A stretch of DNA of 64,000 bases. It comes from Gallionellaceae bacterium (lineage in GTDB: Bacteria > Pseudomonadota > Gammaproteobacteria > Burkholderiales > Thiobacillaceae). This document shows, one piece after another, positions 24,610 to 36,226 of this stretch (position 1 is its first letter; every line of letters starts with the position of its first letter). The position numbers and the translations under genes are program-made. The notes below the pieces were generated by a model that ran no database searches, was not told where the DNA came from, and saw only the letters and a program-made list of their open reading frames with translations. The DNA is taken from positions 1 through 64,000 of the forward strand of contig JAQTLU010000009.1 of NCBI GenBank assembly GCA_028714735.1, written 5' to 3'.

Positions 24610-26236
24610 TTCCGGCGCGCTCGATCACTTGATTGATGCGCCATTGCTGCAGGATGGAGAGCACGTTGTTGACCAGCCAATAAAGCACCAGCCCGGCCGG
24701 GAAGAAGAAGAAGAACACCGAGAAGGCGATCGGCATGAACATCATCACCTTGGCCTGAACCGGATCGGGCGGGGTCGGCGACAAGCGCTGCTGGATGAAC
24801 ATGGTGGCCGCCATGATCACCGGCAAAACGTAATACGGGTCGGCGGCCGACAGGTCGGTGATCCAGAGTGCGAACGGCGCCTGACGCAATTCGACCGCAC
24901 CCATCAGCACCCAGTACAGCGCGATGAAGACCGGGATCTGCACCACGATGGGCAGACAGCCGCCGAGCGGGTTGATCTTCTCTTCCTTGTAGACCTTCAT
25001 CATCGCCTCATGCAGCTTCTGGCGGTCGTCGCCATAGCGCTCCTTGAGGTGTTGCAGGCGCGGCGCCATCTTGCGCATCTGGGCCATCGACTTGTAACTG
25101 GCGGCGGACAAGGGATAGAAGGCACCCTTGATGAGCACCGTCAGCAGAATGATCGCGGCGCCCCAGTTGTGCACCAGGTTATGCAGCCATTTCAGCAGCA
25201 CGAACAGCGGGTAGGCCAGCACCGTCAGCCAGCCGTAATCGACCACGTGCTCCAGGCCGGGCGCGAGTTCCTTGAGTTTTTCCTGCAGTTGGGGACCGGC
25301 ATAGAGGCGCATGGGGGTAGTGGACTTGGTTTCACCCGGTCCGACCTGCAGGGCGGGCAGGATCATGCCGGCACTGTATTCGCCATTGCCCAGGGCACGG
25401 GTATAGAACTCGCGCTTGTCCTTGTCGTCGGAGGGCGCCAGCCAGGCCGCGACGAAGTGGTGCTGGATCATGCCGATCCAGCCATCCTGCGCCGCCTTGA
25501 CATTGTCCTGCTTGCCTTTGTCGATATCGGAGAAAGCCACCTTCTGGAATTTGCCCGCCTCGGTATACATGGCCGGGCCGGTAAAGGTGTGGACGAACGA
25601 AGACTCTCCCTCGGGTGCATGCCCGTTACGCTGCATCTGGTAGTAGGGATAGCCCTCCACCGCTGCCGCGCCGAGGTTGTGGACACTGTAGTCGACGTCG
25701 ATCACATAGCTGCCGCGCTTGAAGGTATAGGTCTTCACCACCTCCACGCTGCCCACCGTGGCCTTCATGCTCAACTTGATGCTGTCCTGGCCCGGCTGCA
25801 AATCATATTCGCCGGGCGTCAGCTCATACATGGTCTTGTGGTTGACCAGGCCATCACCGATGAACCCGGACTGCGCGAAGTAGTTGCGACCCGGCTGCTC
25901 CTCGAACAGCTTGAACGGCCTGGTCTTGTCCTCGTTGCTGCGATAGGCGGTCATCACCAGGTCGCGGATATCGCCGCCGTTGGCATCGACGGTCACGGTC
26001 AGGACATCGGTCTTGACCACGGCCCGCGCGCCCACGGTCACCTGACTGGTAACCGGGGCCTGCTGCGGCGCCTGGATCGCCTGGCCCGGGGTCGGCAGGG
26101 CGGGATTTGTCGCTTGCTGGCCCGGGGCCTGGATGGTTCCGGCCGGCTTCGGATGGCTATAGTCCTGCCAGGCATTCCATAGCATCAGCAAGGAGAAGGA
26201 AAACACGACAAAGGCGACGATACGTTGCAGATCCAT
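24587..26236 (-). CDS. yidC: Membrane protein insertase YidC
   Basis: 549 aa. N-terminal signal-anchor ([23 protein letters not shown]), a large periplasmic domain (about 30-340), then the five-helix insertase core with [20 protein letters not shown]. Inserts Fo c, among others. It begins 3 bp after rnpA, so no yidD lies between them. Confidence 0.98.
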   Translation of the reverse strand: MDLQRIVAFVVFSFSLLMLWNAWQDYSHPKPAGTIQAPGQQATNPALPTPGQAIQAPQQAPVTSQVTVGARAVVKTDVLTVTVDANGGDIRDLVMTAYRSNEDKTRPFKLFEEQPGRNYFAQSGFIGDGLVNHKTMYELTPGEYDLQPGQDSIKLSMKATVGSVEVVKTYTFKRGSYVIDVDYSVHNLGAAAVEGYPYYQMQRNGHAPEGESSFVHTFTGPAMYTEAGKFQKVAFSDIDKGKQDNVKAAQDGWIGMIQHHFVAAWLAPSDDKDKREFYTRALGNGEYSAGMILPALQVGPGETKSTTPMRLYAGPQLQEKLKELAPGLEHVVDYGWLTVLAYPLFVLLKWLHNLVHNWGAAIILLTVLIKGAFYPLSAASYKSMAQMRKMAPRLQHLKERYGDDRQKLHEAMMKVYKEEKINPLGGCLPIVVQIPVFIALYWVLMGAVELRQAPFALWITDLSAADPYYVLPVIMAATMFIQQRLSPTPPDPVQAKVMMFMPIAFSVFFFFFPAGLVLYWLVNNVLSILQQWRINQVIERAGNAKPASR

Positions 26237-26239
26237 GTT

Positions 26240-26629
26240 CTACCCGTTCATTTGTTGCGCGGCCGCATTAGCAGGTTTCGTGGCGTACTTGCGCACGAAC
26301 AAATCCCATTGCGCCCGGAAATCGGCATCCCGACCGGCGGCCTTGACCCGGATGATCACGTCCAGGCTGGCCAAGCGAGGCTGACTGAGCCGAAAAACTT
26401 CCCGCAATATCCGCCTGGCCCGATTCCGATCGACTGCCCTGGGCAGTATCTTTTTCGGTACCACCAGACCCAGACGGGAATACGGCAAGCCATTCTGGCA
26501 AGAAAATATGTCCAGACAGGTGCCCCGCTGGACCCGTTTGAAACGAAAAACGGATGAAAAATCATCCGTTTTTCTAAGTTTGCTGTCCCAACCGAAAGCG
26601 TAAAGCCCCCGGGGCGTCCTGTCCGTCAA
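26240..26629 (-). CDS. rnpA: Ribonuclease P protein component
   Basis: 129 aa basic protein with the RNR signature ([11 protein letters not shown]). It starts with a TTG at 26629, overlapping the rpmH stop, with no better ATG available. It partners the RNase P RNA encoded at the right edge of this window. Transcribed with rpmH, as is usual. Confidence 0.93.
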   Translation of the reverse strand: MTDRTPRGLYAFGWDSKLRKTDDFSSVFRFKRVQRGTCLDIFSCQNGLPYSRLGLVVPKKILPRAVDRNRARRILREVFRLSQPRLASLDVIIRVKAAGRDADFRAQWDLFVRKYATKPANAAAQQMNG

Positions 26630-26760
26630 ACGGCGAGACGCGTGCGGCCCTTGGCGCGGCGGGCGTTGATGACTGCGCGACCACCCTTGGTCTTCATGCG
26701 GGCGCGAAAGCCGTGGGTGCGCTTGCGGCGGACAACGGAGGGCTGATAAGTGCGTTTCAT
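26626..26760 (-). CDS. rpmH: Ribosomal protein bL34
   Basis: 44 aa, [18 protein letters not shown] at the start and [11 protein letters not shown] at the end, the standard bL34 sequence. Stop TGA at 26626-26628. First gene of the rpmH-rnpA-yidC-mnmE unit, with a strong promoter upstream, divergent from dnaA. Confidence 0.98.
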   Translation of the reverse strand: MKRTYQPSVVRRKRTHGFRARMKTKGGRAVINARRAKGRTRLAV

Positions 26761-26798
26761 GGTTATTCCTAAATTACGACTATACGTAAAAGCGGCGT

Positions 26799-26828
26799 AT
26801 TAGACCTTTTAAGCTCCTAATTTGTCAA
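26799..26828 (-). promoter_or_regulatory. rpmH promoter
   Basis: Minus-strand TTGACA (26823-26828), an 18-bp spacer and TCTAAT (26799-26804), about 38 bp ahead of rpmH. A perfect -35 hexamer; a sigma-70 promoter for the rpmH operon. Confidence 0.75.
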
Positions 26829-26840
26829 ACATTTCGCGCC

Positions 26841-26868
26841 TTCATGGCCTTGCTTGCGATGCTACAAT
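26841..26868 (+). promoter_or_regulatory. Putative dnaA promoter
   Basis: TACAAT (26863-26868) preceded by TTCATG (26841-26846) with a 16-bp spacer, 43 bp before the dnaA ATG. The -35 is weak. No TTATNCACA box was found here, so autoregulation by DnaA is not obvious at this site. Confidence 0.45.
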
Positions 26869-26911
26869 GCGGGTTCCCGCTCTCCCTCCCCTTTGTTGAC
26901 TCAGGCTGCCC

Positions 26912-28264
26912 ATGCACGATTTCTGGTCCCATTGTCTGGGGCATTTCCAGGCAAAGCTCAACGCCCAGCAAGTCAACACCTGGATCAAACCCCTGACGGT
27001 GAGCATCGATGACGGGCATGTCCAGATCAGCGCACCCAACCGTTTCGTAGCCCAGTGGATCAAGGACAAGTTCCTGTCCGAGATCGAGGGTCTTGCTGCC
27101 GCCTACTTCGACAAGCCGACCAGCCTGGACATAGTGATCGCAGCCAAGCCGAAGGCGACAAAAGCGGATGCCGACCCGGCCATACCCGCTGTCACCAAAC
27201 CGGAACCGACGTTAGCGCTTCCCCCGGGCAAGGTCCCGCTCAACGAGTCGCGCCTCAACCCCAATTTCACCTTTTCCAGTTTCGTCCGCGGCAAGGCCAA
27301 CGACCTGGCCCGGGCCGCTGCGCTGCAAGTCGCCGACAATCCGGGGTCGAGCTACAACCCGCTGTTCGTATATGGCGGCGTCGGCATGGGCAAGACTCAC
27401 CTGATGCAGGCCATCGGCAACAAGGTGCTCGAGAACAACCCCAAGGCCAGCATCCGTTATACCCATGCCGAGCGCTACGTATCCGACATGGTGAAGGCCT
27501 TCCGGCATAAATCGTTCGACGAATTCAAGCGCAAGTACGACAGCCTGGACATCCTGCTGATCGACGACATCCAGTTCTTCGCCGGCAAGGGCCGCACCCA
27601 GGAAGAATTCTTCTACACCTTCAACAACCTGATCGAATCGCACAAGCAGGTCATCATCTCCAGCGACACCTTCCCGAAGGACCTTGAAGGCATCGAGGAA
27701 CGCCTGAAGTCGCGCTTCAGTTGGGGCCTGACCGTGATGCTGGAACCCCCGGAGCTGGAGATGCGCGTCGCCATCCTGCTCAACAAGGCCCAGCAGGAAG
27801 GCGAGCATCTGGGTGAAAGCACAGCCTTCTTCATCGCCAAGCAGGTGCGTTCCAACGTACGCGAGCTGGAGGGCGCCATGAAACGGGTGATGGCCTATGC
27901 CCGCTTCCACAAGTTGCCGATTACCGTCGAATTGGCGAAAGAGGCCTTGAAAGACCTGCTGGCGGTGCAGAACCGCCAGGTTTCCATCGAGAACATCCAG
28001 AAGACCGTCTCCGACTATTACAAGATCAAGGTCGCCGACATGTTCTCGAAAAAGCGCACCCGCAATATCGCCCGGCCCCGGCAGATGGCCATGCACCTGG
28101 CCAAGGAACTGACCGACCTGTCGCTGCCCGAAATCGGTCAGGCCTTCGGCGGCCGGGATCACACGACGGTATTGCATGCCTGCCGCAAGATAGAAGAGCT
28201 GAAGAATACCGAGCCCGAGTTCAGGAAGGACTACAGCCTGCTGATCCAGGTGCTGACGGGATAA
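26912..28264 (+). CDS. dnaA: Chromosomal replication initiator DnaA
   Basis: 450 aa, four domains. Domain I starts [12 protein letters not shown], a short proline-rich linker sits at about 80-110, the AAA+ domain has Walker A GGVGMGKT (155-162) and Walker B LLIDDIQF, and domain IV carries the DnaA-box binding signature [15 protein letters not shown]. It is divergent from rpmH, and oriC follows. Confidence 0.99.
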   Translation: MHDFWSHCLGHFQAKLNAQQVNTWIKPLTVSIDDGHVQISAPNRFVAQWIKDKFLSEIEGLAAAYFDKPTSLDIVIAAKPKATKADADPAIPAVTKPEPTLALPPGKVPLNESRLNPNFTFSSFVRGKANDLARAAALQVADNPGSSYNPLFVYGGVGMGKTHLMQAIGNKVLENNPKASIRYTHAERYVSDMVKAFRHKSFDEFKRKYDSLDILLIDDIQFFAGKGRTQEEFFYTFNNLIESHKQVIISSDTFPKDLEGIEERLKSRFSWGLTVMLEPPELEMRVAILLNKAQQEGEHLGESTAFFIAKQVRSNVRELEGAMKRVMAYARFHKLPITVELAKEALKDLLAVQNRQVSIENIQKTVSDYYKIKVADMFSKKRTRNIARPRQMAMHLAKELTDLSLPEIGQAFGGRDHTTVLHACRKIEELKNTEPEFRKDYSLLIQVLTG

Positions 28265-28463
28265 CTGTGTGGACGACAGGCCTGAATAGCTGTGGATGGT
28301 TTGGCCACTTTCGGCCAAGTGTGGTTTTATCCACAATCCGTCCACCGTCAGTACAGCGTTTATCCACAGCCATTACGCTGTTATAATTTGTTGATTATTA
28401 TTGAGAATGTTGACTTATACAGGTCTACATCAAACGCTAATTACTACTAACTAAAGAGATATC
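28265..28463. other. Chromosomal replication origin (oriC)
   Basis: 199 bp between dnaA and dnaN. Two perfect DnaA boxes TTATCCACA at 28327-28335 and 28360-28368 in the same direction, plus a 7/9 match in the opposite direction at 28291-28299. Next to them is an AT-rich run (about 28378-28455) that serves as a likely unwinding element and leader of dnaN. Location between dnaA and dnaN and the flanking parS sites support the call. Confidence 0.8.
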
Positions 28464-29570
28464 ATGCTTGTACTTAACTGCCAGAAGGAAACCCTGCTCA
28501 AGCCACTACAGGCTGTCGTGGGTGTGGTAGAGCGCAAACATACCCTGCCCATCCTCTCCAACATCCTGGTAGAAAACATTGCCGGCAAGACCGCGCTGAT
28601 CGCTACCGATCTGGAACTCCAGATCACCACCTGGATGGAAAGCGAGGCTGGACAAGATTCAGCCTTCACGGTATCGGCCCGTAAGCTGCTCGACATCACC
28701 CGGTCCCTGCCGGACGAAACCGCAATGGCGCTGGATCTCAACAACGAACAGGTACGGATATTGGCCGGCAAAAGCCGGTTCAACCTGCAGACCCTGCCCG
28801 CCAAGGATTTTCCCAAGCTGCAGAGTGCAGAAGGGGAGGGCGTTGAATTGGCAGTGGGCGCCAGCAAGTTGCGCAAGCTGCTGGCCAGGGCGCAGTACGC
28901 CATGGCGGTTCAGGACATCCGCTATTACCTGAACGGCATGCTGTTCCAGCTGCAAGGCAACAAGCTGGTAGTGGCTTCGACCGACGGCCACCGCCTGGCA
29001 GTCGATGCAATCGAACTGGAAGCCGAAGTCGCCCAGCCGGTGGAGGTGATCCTGCCCCGCAAGACAGTCATGGAACTGATCAAGCTGTTGAGCGAGACGG
29101 AAGAAAATGTGGCGATCCAGATCGGCGCCAACCAGGTGGTCTTCCGCCACCCCAATTTCGAATTGCGCAGCAAGGTGGTGGACGGGAAATTCCCCGACTA
29201 CCAGCGCGTGGTGCCGGTCGGCTATGAAAAGCATTTCGACATGAATCGCCAGCGCCTGCACCAGGCGCTGACCCGTGCCGCCATCCTGACCAACGACAAG
29301 TATCGCGGTGTCCGCATGGCCATGACCTCGGGCGGCCTGCGCATCGCCTGCAGCAACAACGAGCAGGAAGAAGCGCAGGAAGAAATCGAAATCGACTACA
29401 GCTACGATCCGCTGGATATTGGTTTCAATGTCCAGTATCTGCAGGATGTGCTCAACAACCTGGATTGTGAGTCGGTCCGTTGCCTGTTTGGCGACGCCAA
29501 CAGCAGCATGCTGATCACCGTGCCCGGCGACGAGAATTTCCGCTACGTGGTCATGCCGATGCGTATTTAG
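28464..29570 (+). CDS. dnaN: DNA polymerase III beta subunit (sliding clamp)
   Basis: 368 aa with the three clamp domains and the C-terminal VMPMRI end, the hydrophobic pocket region used by clamp-binding motifs. Standard dnaA-dnaN-gyrB order (no recF in between). Confidence 0.99.
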   Translation: MLVLNCQKETLLKPLQAVVGVVERKHTLPILSNILVENIAGKTALIATDLELQITTWMESEAGQDSAFTVSARKLLDITRSLPDETAMALDLNNEQVRILAGKSRFNLQTLPAKDFPKLQSAEGEGVELAVGASKLRKLLARAQYAMAVQDIRYYLNGMLFQLQGNKLVVASTDGHRLAVDAIELEAEVAQPVEVILPRKTVMELIKLLSETEENVAIQIGANQVVFRHPNFELRSKVVDGKFPDYQRVVPVGYEKHFDMNRQRLHQALTRAAILTNDKYRGVRMAMTSGGLRIACSNNEQEEAQEEIEIDYSYDPLDIGFNVQYLQDVLNNLDCESVRCLFGDANSSMLITVPGDENFRYVVMPMRI

Positions 29571-29612
29571 GCAGGCAGGACGCCATCCGCAAGGTTTTCC
29601 ATCCTCCGATAA

Positions 29613-32090
<2,478 letters not shown>

Positions 32091-32156
32091 GATTTTTGTC
32101 GGGCGACACGGAAAGTGAAAACTCTGCCAAGTTGGTGAAAAACCACTGAACCAGAA

Positions 32157-32190
32157 AATAGAGAAAGCCCGAGACCGGGCTTTTTCTATT
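32157..32190 (+). terminator. Intrinsic terminator after gyrB
   Basis: Stem AAAGCCCG / CGGGCTTT with loop AGAC, extended by AATAGA/TCTATT and followed by T-rich sequence. It ends the dnaA-dnaN-gyrB transcripts about 70 bp past the stop. Confidence 0.85.
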
Positions 32191-32281
32191 TACCAAGTCA
32201 TAAGGCTTGCACTTCGCTCCTAGCGTGCCAAGCCAGACAGACAGGCTCACGGGGTTTCCTTAGGAAGGGTAAAGGGCCGGC

Positions 32282-33442
32282 ATGAATATCAACTCTGGAA
32301 CATTTCCGAACATGCACTGGACCGAGGCAGGCACGGCCCATTCGGCGCGCTGGCGTTCAGAGAGCGGACTTCAGCCGCCCAAGCGCGTGCTTATCGGTGA
32401 CGATCAAACCAGTGCCGATGCCGCCTATCGTCATGCCTGCGCGGGCACTGCGCTGCTCTGGCGCGGCGATTTTCAAAACGCCAAGCAGATGCTGCATGCG
32501 CTGGCGCGACGTGCCGATCGCAAGCCGAGCCAGAAGACCAAGGCGTCGAACCCAACGGCCACTTCGCCAGCCGAGGCATTCCACCGGCATCGCCAGGCAC
32601 AAGCGCTGCGCGCCCGGACCCTGGCGATGCTGCTGCTGCCCCTGGAAGGCGACTACAGCATACCGTTACGGCGCGCCCCCGATCTGCGGGAGGCCTGTGC
32701 TGAGGCCTACGGGCCGCCAGGTGAGGGCGCCTCAGTGGTATCGCTAAGAGAAGTGCTCGGCTTGATCGGTGCACACGAGTGGCGCAGGAAAGGGGTCCTG
32801 ATTCCAGCGCTGGGGGAACGTATCCAGCCGCACTACGGCGTGTTTGCGCCGATACGGGGCGAGTACGTCGGCCTGGTGGCCGAGGCGCCGCTGCCCGCCA
32901 CCTCCCTGGCATTCGATATTGGCACCGGCACCGGCGTCCTGGCCGCGCTCCTGGCCCGGCGGGGCATCGCGCACGTCGTGGCGACCGACCTGGATAGCCG
33001 TGCCTTGGCCTGCGCCCGTGAGAACCTGGCCCGGCTCGGCCTGGCCGCACGGGTGGACGTCGTGGCCGCCAATCTCTTTCCCGCAGGCCGGGCGGGGCTG
33101 GTGGTCTGCAATCCGCCGTGGTTGCCGGCGCGGCCCAGTTCACTGCTCGAACATGCGGTCTACGACCCCGACAGTCGCATGCTGCGCGGCTTCATTGCCG
33201 GCCTGGCAGAGCATCTGACCGAGGATGGCGAAGGCTGGCTGGTGCTTTCGGATCTGGCTGAACACCTTGGCTTGCGCTCTCGCAACGAATTGCTTGCGGC
33301 TTTCGATGCGGCGGGGCTGAACGTTATCGGGCGCAGCGATGTCCGGCCGCATCACCCCCGCGCCTCGGACGCGAGTGATCCACTGCACGCGGCACGCGCG
33401 GCGGAAGTAACCTCACTGTGGCGGCTTGTGGTGCGCCATTGA
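32282..33442 (+). CDS. Class I SAM-dependent methyltransferase (PrmC/HemK-like core)
   Basis: 386 aa. Motif I FDIGTGTG at 211-218, an acidic motif II (VVATDLDSRAL), and the N/Q-methylating tetrapeptide NPPW at 277-280, as in PrmC, RlmF-type and similar enzymes. Residues 1-190 form a helical N-terminal region of no recognised family. The NPPW motif favours methylation of an amide or exocyclic amine in protein or RNA; the exact target is unknown. It stands alone between gyrB and the integrated element. Confidence 0.75.
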   Translation: MNINSGTFPNMHWTEAGTAHSARWRSESGLQPPKRVLIGDDQTSADAAYRHACAGTALLWRGDFQNAKQMLHALARRADRKPSQKTKASNPTATSPAEAFHRHRQAQALRARTLAMLLLPLEGDYSIPLRRAPDLREACAEAYGPPGEGASVVSLREVLGLIGAHEWRRKGVLIPALGERIQPHYGVFAPIRGEYVGLVAEAPLPATSLAFDIGTGTGVLAALLARRGIAHVVATDLDSRALACARENLARLGLAARVDVVAANLFPAGRAGLVVCNPPWLPARPSSLLEHAVYDPDSRMLRGFIAGLAEHLTEDGEGWLVLSDLAEHLGLRSRNELLAAFDAAGLNVIGRSDVRPHHPRASDASDPLHAARAAEVTSLWRLVVRH

Positions 33443-33493
33443 TGCCGAAGCGCTACCCACCCGAAGATCCGGCATGGGGGAGGTTGATTAGGC

Positions 33494-33527
33494 AAAAAAA
33501 TGGCCCGACAGTTAGTCAGGCCATTTA
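33494..33527 (-). terminator. Intrinsic terminator of the disrupted tRNA-Ala
   Basis: Inverted repeat AATGGCC/GGCCATT (33499-33526) followed on the minus strand by a run of T (33494-33500). It lies about 40 bp beyond the CCA end of the tRNA half, with a second short stem ACGCTGT-CGAA-ACAGCGT between. It would have ended the intact tRNA-Ala transcript before the insertion. Confidence 0.7.
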
Positions 33528-33565
33528 GTGCTTGAGTCACGCTGTCGAAACAGCGTTCCTGGAGT

Positions 33566-33610
33566 TGGTGGACCGAAGGAGGATCGAACTCCCGACCTCT
33601 GCATTGCGAA
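33566..33610 (-). pseudogene. tRNA-Ala(CGC), 3' half (split by the element)
   Basis: Minus-strand sequence from the anticodon loop TTCGCAA to the genomic CCA: 3' anticodon strand TGCAG, variable loop AGGTC, T arm GGGAG-TTCGATC-CTCCT, acceptor strand TCGGTCC, A, CCA. It pairs with the 5' half at 44037: GGGCCGA with TCGGTCC including G3-U70 (the AlaRS identity pair), and T28 with A42. Joined at the core the two halves give an exact 76-nt tRNA. No D arm is found on the element side, so the gene is broken. Confidence 0.9.
33594..33610. other. attL core of the integrated element
   Basis: GACCTCTGCATTGCGAA, matching the right-hand copy at 43990-44006 with one mismatch (T/C). It corresponds to the 3' anticodon arm and variable loop of tRNA-Ala(CGC). 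Confidence 0.85.
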
Positions 33611-33662
33611 TGTAAAAACATATATGGCAGAATATAGGCCCGTAGCCTTATAAGGTAATATT

Positions 33663-33680
33663 TGCCACAATGCTGCCACA
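33663..33680 (+). promoter_or_regulatory. Putative integrase arm sites, left end
   Basis: Two direct TGCCACA copies (33663-33669 and 33674-33680), starting 11 bp apart, 53 bp inside attL and just ahead of the integrase gene. The right end has the same arrangement, [CT]GCCACA at 43862 and 43873, also 11 bp apart and in the same orientation. Confidence 0.5.
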
Positions 33681-33703
33681 CTCAAGAACGACTGGCGAGG
33701 CTG

Positions 33704-34822
33704 ATGGCAACTTTTCGTAAACGTGGCCCCTACCAATGGGAAGCGCAGATACGCCGGCGTGGCTACCCCGCGCAAAGCAAGACCTTTGAGACCAAGGCCG
33801 AGGCGGAAGCCTGGGCCAATATGATTGAATCGGAAATGTCGCGCGGCGTGTGGGTCAGCCGCAGCGAAGCAGAGGCGACCACGCTCTATGAGGCGCTGAC
33901 GCGCTACGAGGAAGAAGTCTCTCCCGCGAAGAAGGGCGCGGCGCAGGAATCGTCCGTCCTCAAGACCTGCAAGGCCGTCGACCTGGCAAAGCGTCCCCTG
34001 GCTGCGATCCGTAGCGCCGACGTGGCGAAGCTCCGTGACGAGTGGTTGAAGGACTACAAACCGGCGACGGTGCTGCGCCGTCTGGCCATCCTGTCCCACG
34101 TGTTTAACATCGCTCGCAAGGAGTGGGGGATGGAAAGTCTTTCGAATCCGGTGGAGCTGGTACGCAAGCCGCAGCCCAATAACGCGCGGACTCGGCGCAT
34201 CGCCGCCGGCAACCCCGCTTCTAATGCGCCGGGCATAGATGATGTCGAGTCGGATCGTGGCACACAGGATGGCGAGCTTGAGCGGGTAGTAGCGGCCAGC
34301 GGCTCGGCGCTGCTGCCGTCCATCATCTGGCTTGCCGTTGAAACGGCGATGCGGCGGGGTGAAATCGTCACGCTACGCTGGGAGCATGTGGACCTGAAAC
34401 GCCGTGTCGCGCACCTTCCGGCCACAAAGAACGGCAGCGCCCGTGATGTGCCCCTGTCCTCGCGAGCCGTTACGGTGCTGCAAACCTTGAAGGACACCCG
34501 TGATGCCGCCTGGGATGAATCTGACGATGGCGCCGGCCGTGTGTTTGAGATTCGGAGCGATGCCGTTACCAGGGCCTTTGAGCGGGCTGTAGCGCGTGCG
34601 CGCAAGCTTTACATTCTGGAATGTTCGGTGGCCAAGGTGCGGCTTGATGTCAAGTTCCTGACAGACCTTCGCTTTCACGATCTGCGGCATGAAGCCACTT
34701 CGCGCCTGGCCTCAATTTTCCCCATGCACGAACTGACGAAAATCACGGGCCACAGAGATCCGCGTATGCTCATGCGGTACTACCATCCTCGTGCAGAAGA
34801 CTTGGCGAAGCGGCTAGCATAA
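33704..34822 (+). CDS. Tyrosine recombinase / integrase
   Basis: 372 aa from the ATG at 33704 (GGCGAGG upstream). N-terminal arm-binding region (MATFRKRGPYQWEAQIRRRG), SAM-like core-binding domain about 60-160, and a catalytic domain with R217 (AMRRGE), K242 (TKNG), H325-x2-R328 (HDLR), H350 (GH) and Y359 (MRYYHP): all expected catalytic residues present. It lies right inside attL and reads away from it, the usual position for an element integrase. It should catalyse insertion into and excision from tRNA-Ala(CGC). Confidence 0.93.
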   Translation: MATFRKRGPYQWEAQIRRRGYPAQSKTFETKAEAEAWANMIESEMSRGVWVSRSEAEATTLYEALTRYEEEVSPAKKGAAQESSVLKTCKAVDLAKRPLAAIRSADVAKLRDEWLKDYKPATVLRRLAILSHVFNIARKEWGMESLSNPVELVRKPQPNNARTRRIAAGNPASNAPGIDDVESDRGTQDGELERVVAASGSALLPSIIWLAVETAMRRGEIVTLRWEHVDLKRRVAHLPATKNGSARDVPLSSRAVTVLQTLKDTRDAAWDESDDGAGRVFEIRSDAVTRAFERAVARARKLYILECSVAKVRLDVKFLTDLRFHDLRHEATSRLASIFPMHELTKITGHRDPRMLMRYYHPRAEDLAKRLA

Positions 34823-34857
34823 AGCGTCGGACGAATACACAGACGCTTGATGGCCAT

Positions 34858-34972
34858 GGTGTCAAAGACCTGCCGCCAGCGAGTTGAAATTGTCACCAAT
34901 GGGTTCATTGGTGACAGGCAAGGTGCGGATCGCGGCCGGCGCCGGGGAAGGGCTGTCACCAAAAACGGGGGA
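34858..34972 (+). repeat. Large inverted repeat, left copy
   Basis: About 115 bp closely similar, in inverted orientation, to 40988-41102. It contains the dyad TGTCACCAATG-GGTT-CATTGGTGACA (34891-34916, identical in both copies) and a third TGTCACC at 34954. Located between the integrase stop and the toxin gene; this 180-bp gap holds no gene. Confidence 0.8.
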
Positions 34973-35002
34973 AGGGCGAGCCCCCTTGCCGTTTGTTTCT
35001 TG

Positions 35003-35281
35003 TCAGGGCCATTTCTGCGCGGCATGTTTGACGCGAAGTACTTCCACGGACTTACCGACAATGCGATAAATCACGATGTAGTTAGGGTGCGCCGTAAGCT
35101 CGCGCGTGCCTTTAACGCGCCCTGGGCGATACAGCTTCGGGTGCTCCACCAGGGCGGCGGCCTTGGCCTCGATGGCGTCTTTAAGCTCCTGGGCGGCGTC
35201 GGGATTATCGGCGGCGATGTACTCCACGATGGCCAACAAATCGGCGCGGGCCATCGGCCGCCAATTGAGGGTTAACGGCAT
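35003..35281 (-). CDS. RelE/ParE-family toxin
   Basis: 92 aa. The family pattern is clear: an N-terminal W-x2-A-x2-DL-x2-I-x2-YI-x3-N-P stretch, then PGRVKGTRELTAHPNYIVIYRI and a C-terminal VLRVKHAAQKWP. Members either poison gyrase (ParE) or cut mRNA on the ribosome (RelE); sequence alone does not decide. It is last of a three-gene operon and overlaps the preceding stop by 10 bp. Confidence 0.85.
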   Translation of the reverse strand: MPLTLNWRPMARADLLAIVEYIAADNPDAAQELKDAIEAKAAALVEHPKLYRPGRVKGTRELTAHPNYIVIYRIVGKSVEVLRVKHAAQKWP

Positions 35282-35556
35282 CGCTCGGCCTCACGCCATG
35301 CGCGGATATATGCCCCGTAATCGGCACGGATTCGCGCAATCTCGAAATGGTTGTCCCAGTGCAAGCCTGCGCGCTCCCGTGCCAAGCGTGAACGCTCGGC
35401 CCGAAGGCCAGCAATGCGGGCGGCGTCGGGCATCGGCTTGGCGGCCTCGTCGGCTATTTCGCTTGTCCGGATCGCCATGAGATCGGTAATGGTTTCGTGT
35501 GCGCACTCAAAGGCGACAGCCTCGTCCTGGGTCCACTTCGGGCCGGCGTCGATCAC
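35272..35556 (-). CDS. Middle gene of the toxin-antitoxin operon, unknown function
   Basis: 94 aa from a GTG at 35556 that overlaps the antitoxin stop (GTGA). The protein (start MIDAGPKWTQDEA, end YGAYIRAWREAERCR) is predicted helical and charged, with no family I recognise. Its overlap with genes on both sides shows it is translated as part of the unit. It might be an accessory antitoxin or a chaperone; that is a guess. Confidence 0.65.
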   Translation of the reverse strand: MIDAGPKWTQDEAVAFECAHETITDLMAIRTSEIADEAAKPMPDAARIAGLRAERSRLARERAGLHWDNHFEIARIRADYGAYIRAWREAERCR

Positions 35557-36017
35557 TTCGCGGGCCTCGTCTTCTTGGCCTTGGCGCGGGCCTTGTCGAT
35601 CACGGCCTGAGCGTCGGCCATAACCGCGGCGTGGGAGATGCTCTCGCCCGGCCCCTGGATGGCCGCGTCGACCTCGCCGGCCAACCAATCCTTATAAGCG
35701 GCGGCCTCGTGCGCGGCCCGCATCCGTTCGGATGCGTCCTGGCGTTTTCGGTGGTCGGCGGCGGCGCTGTAATTGCTGGCGTCGATGCCATCCAGACGGA
35801 CGATGTGCAGCTCGTCGCGTAGGTACTGCATGCAGGTATCCAAGCTGCTCCAGGTGCGCGGCTTGTCGGTGCGTTGCGTGCCCAGCGGGGTTTCCTGCGT
35901 CCCGATCTTGAGCATGACGCACCAGCCCCCAGGCTGGCCGACGATGGCCGCGCCACGTACGGCGGCGGCATCGACCAGGCGGCGAGCATTAGGGGTGTCG
36001 ATGGTTCTGGCGGTCAT
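35553..36017 (-). CDS. Putative antitoxin with ParD/StbD-like C-terminus
   Basis: 154 aa from the ATG at 36017 (GAGGGA upstream). The C-terminal half (AHEAAAYKDWLAGEVDAAIQ..., then SHAAVMADAQAVID) resembles the toxin-wrapping region of ParD/StbD antitoxins. The N-terminal half has a segment TWSSLDTCMQYLRDELHIVRL that recurs in the element's 90-aa protein at 37829 (KSWNTCMRYLRSIGVTRL), so the two share a domain. First gene of the operon, with a good promoter at 36056. Confidence 0.7.
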   Translation of the reverse strand: MTARTIDTPNARRLVDAAAVRGAAIVGQPGGWCVMLKIGTQETPLGTQRTDKPRTWSSLDTCMQYLRDELHIVRLDGIDASNYSAAADHRKRQDASERMRAAHEAAAYKDWLAGEVDAAIQGPGESISHAAVMADAQAVIDKARAKAKKTRPAK

Positions 36018-36055
36018 AATTCCCTCGCATTGTTGAGTGAAGGCCAACAGGCGGA

Positions 36056-36084
36056 ATTATGAAAAACAATAGGAATAAATGCAA
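36056..36084 (-). promoter_or_regulatory. Promoter of the toxin-antitoxin operon
   Basis: Minus-strand TTGCAT (36079-36084), 17-bp spacer, CATAAT (36056-36061), about 39 bp before the antitoxin ATG. The surrounding 36018-36226 gap is AT-rich near this site and otherwise empty. Confidence 0.6.
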
Positions 36085-36226
36085 GATTGATTAAGTAAAC
36101 ATGCAGGTTTTTGACATATCACCCCGTTCTGCGCTGTTCTGGCGCGGCTTTATGGCCTCCGGCGCCGGCTACGCGCCCACAAAAAGAACACGTGCCCCTG
36201 GTTCGCTGAACAACTCCCGGCCGGCG

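Noticed and set aside
34091-34106. CACGTG in a parS-like context within the integrase gene
   Set aside because: Several mismatches to the parS consensus on the right half, and it lies inside a coding sequence of a foreign element. Not a parS.
36186-36198. CACGTG near 36190 as a possible parS
   Set aside because: Flanks AACACGTGCC do not continue the parS palindrome.
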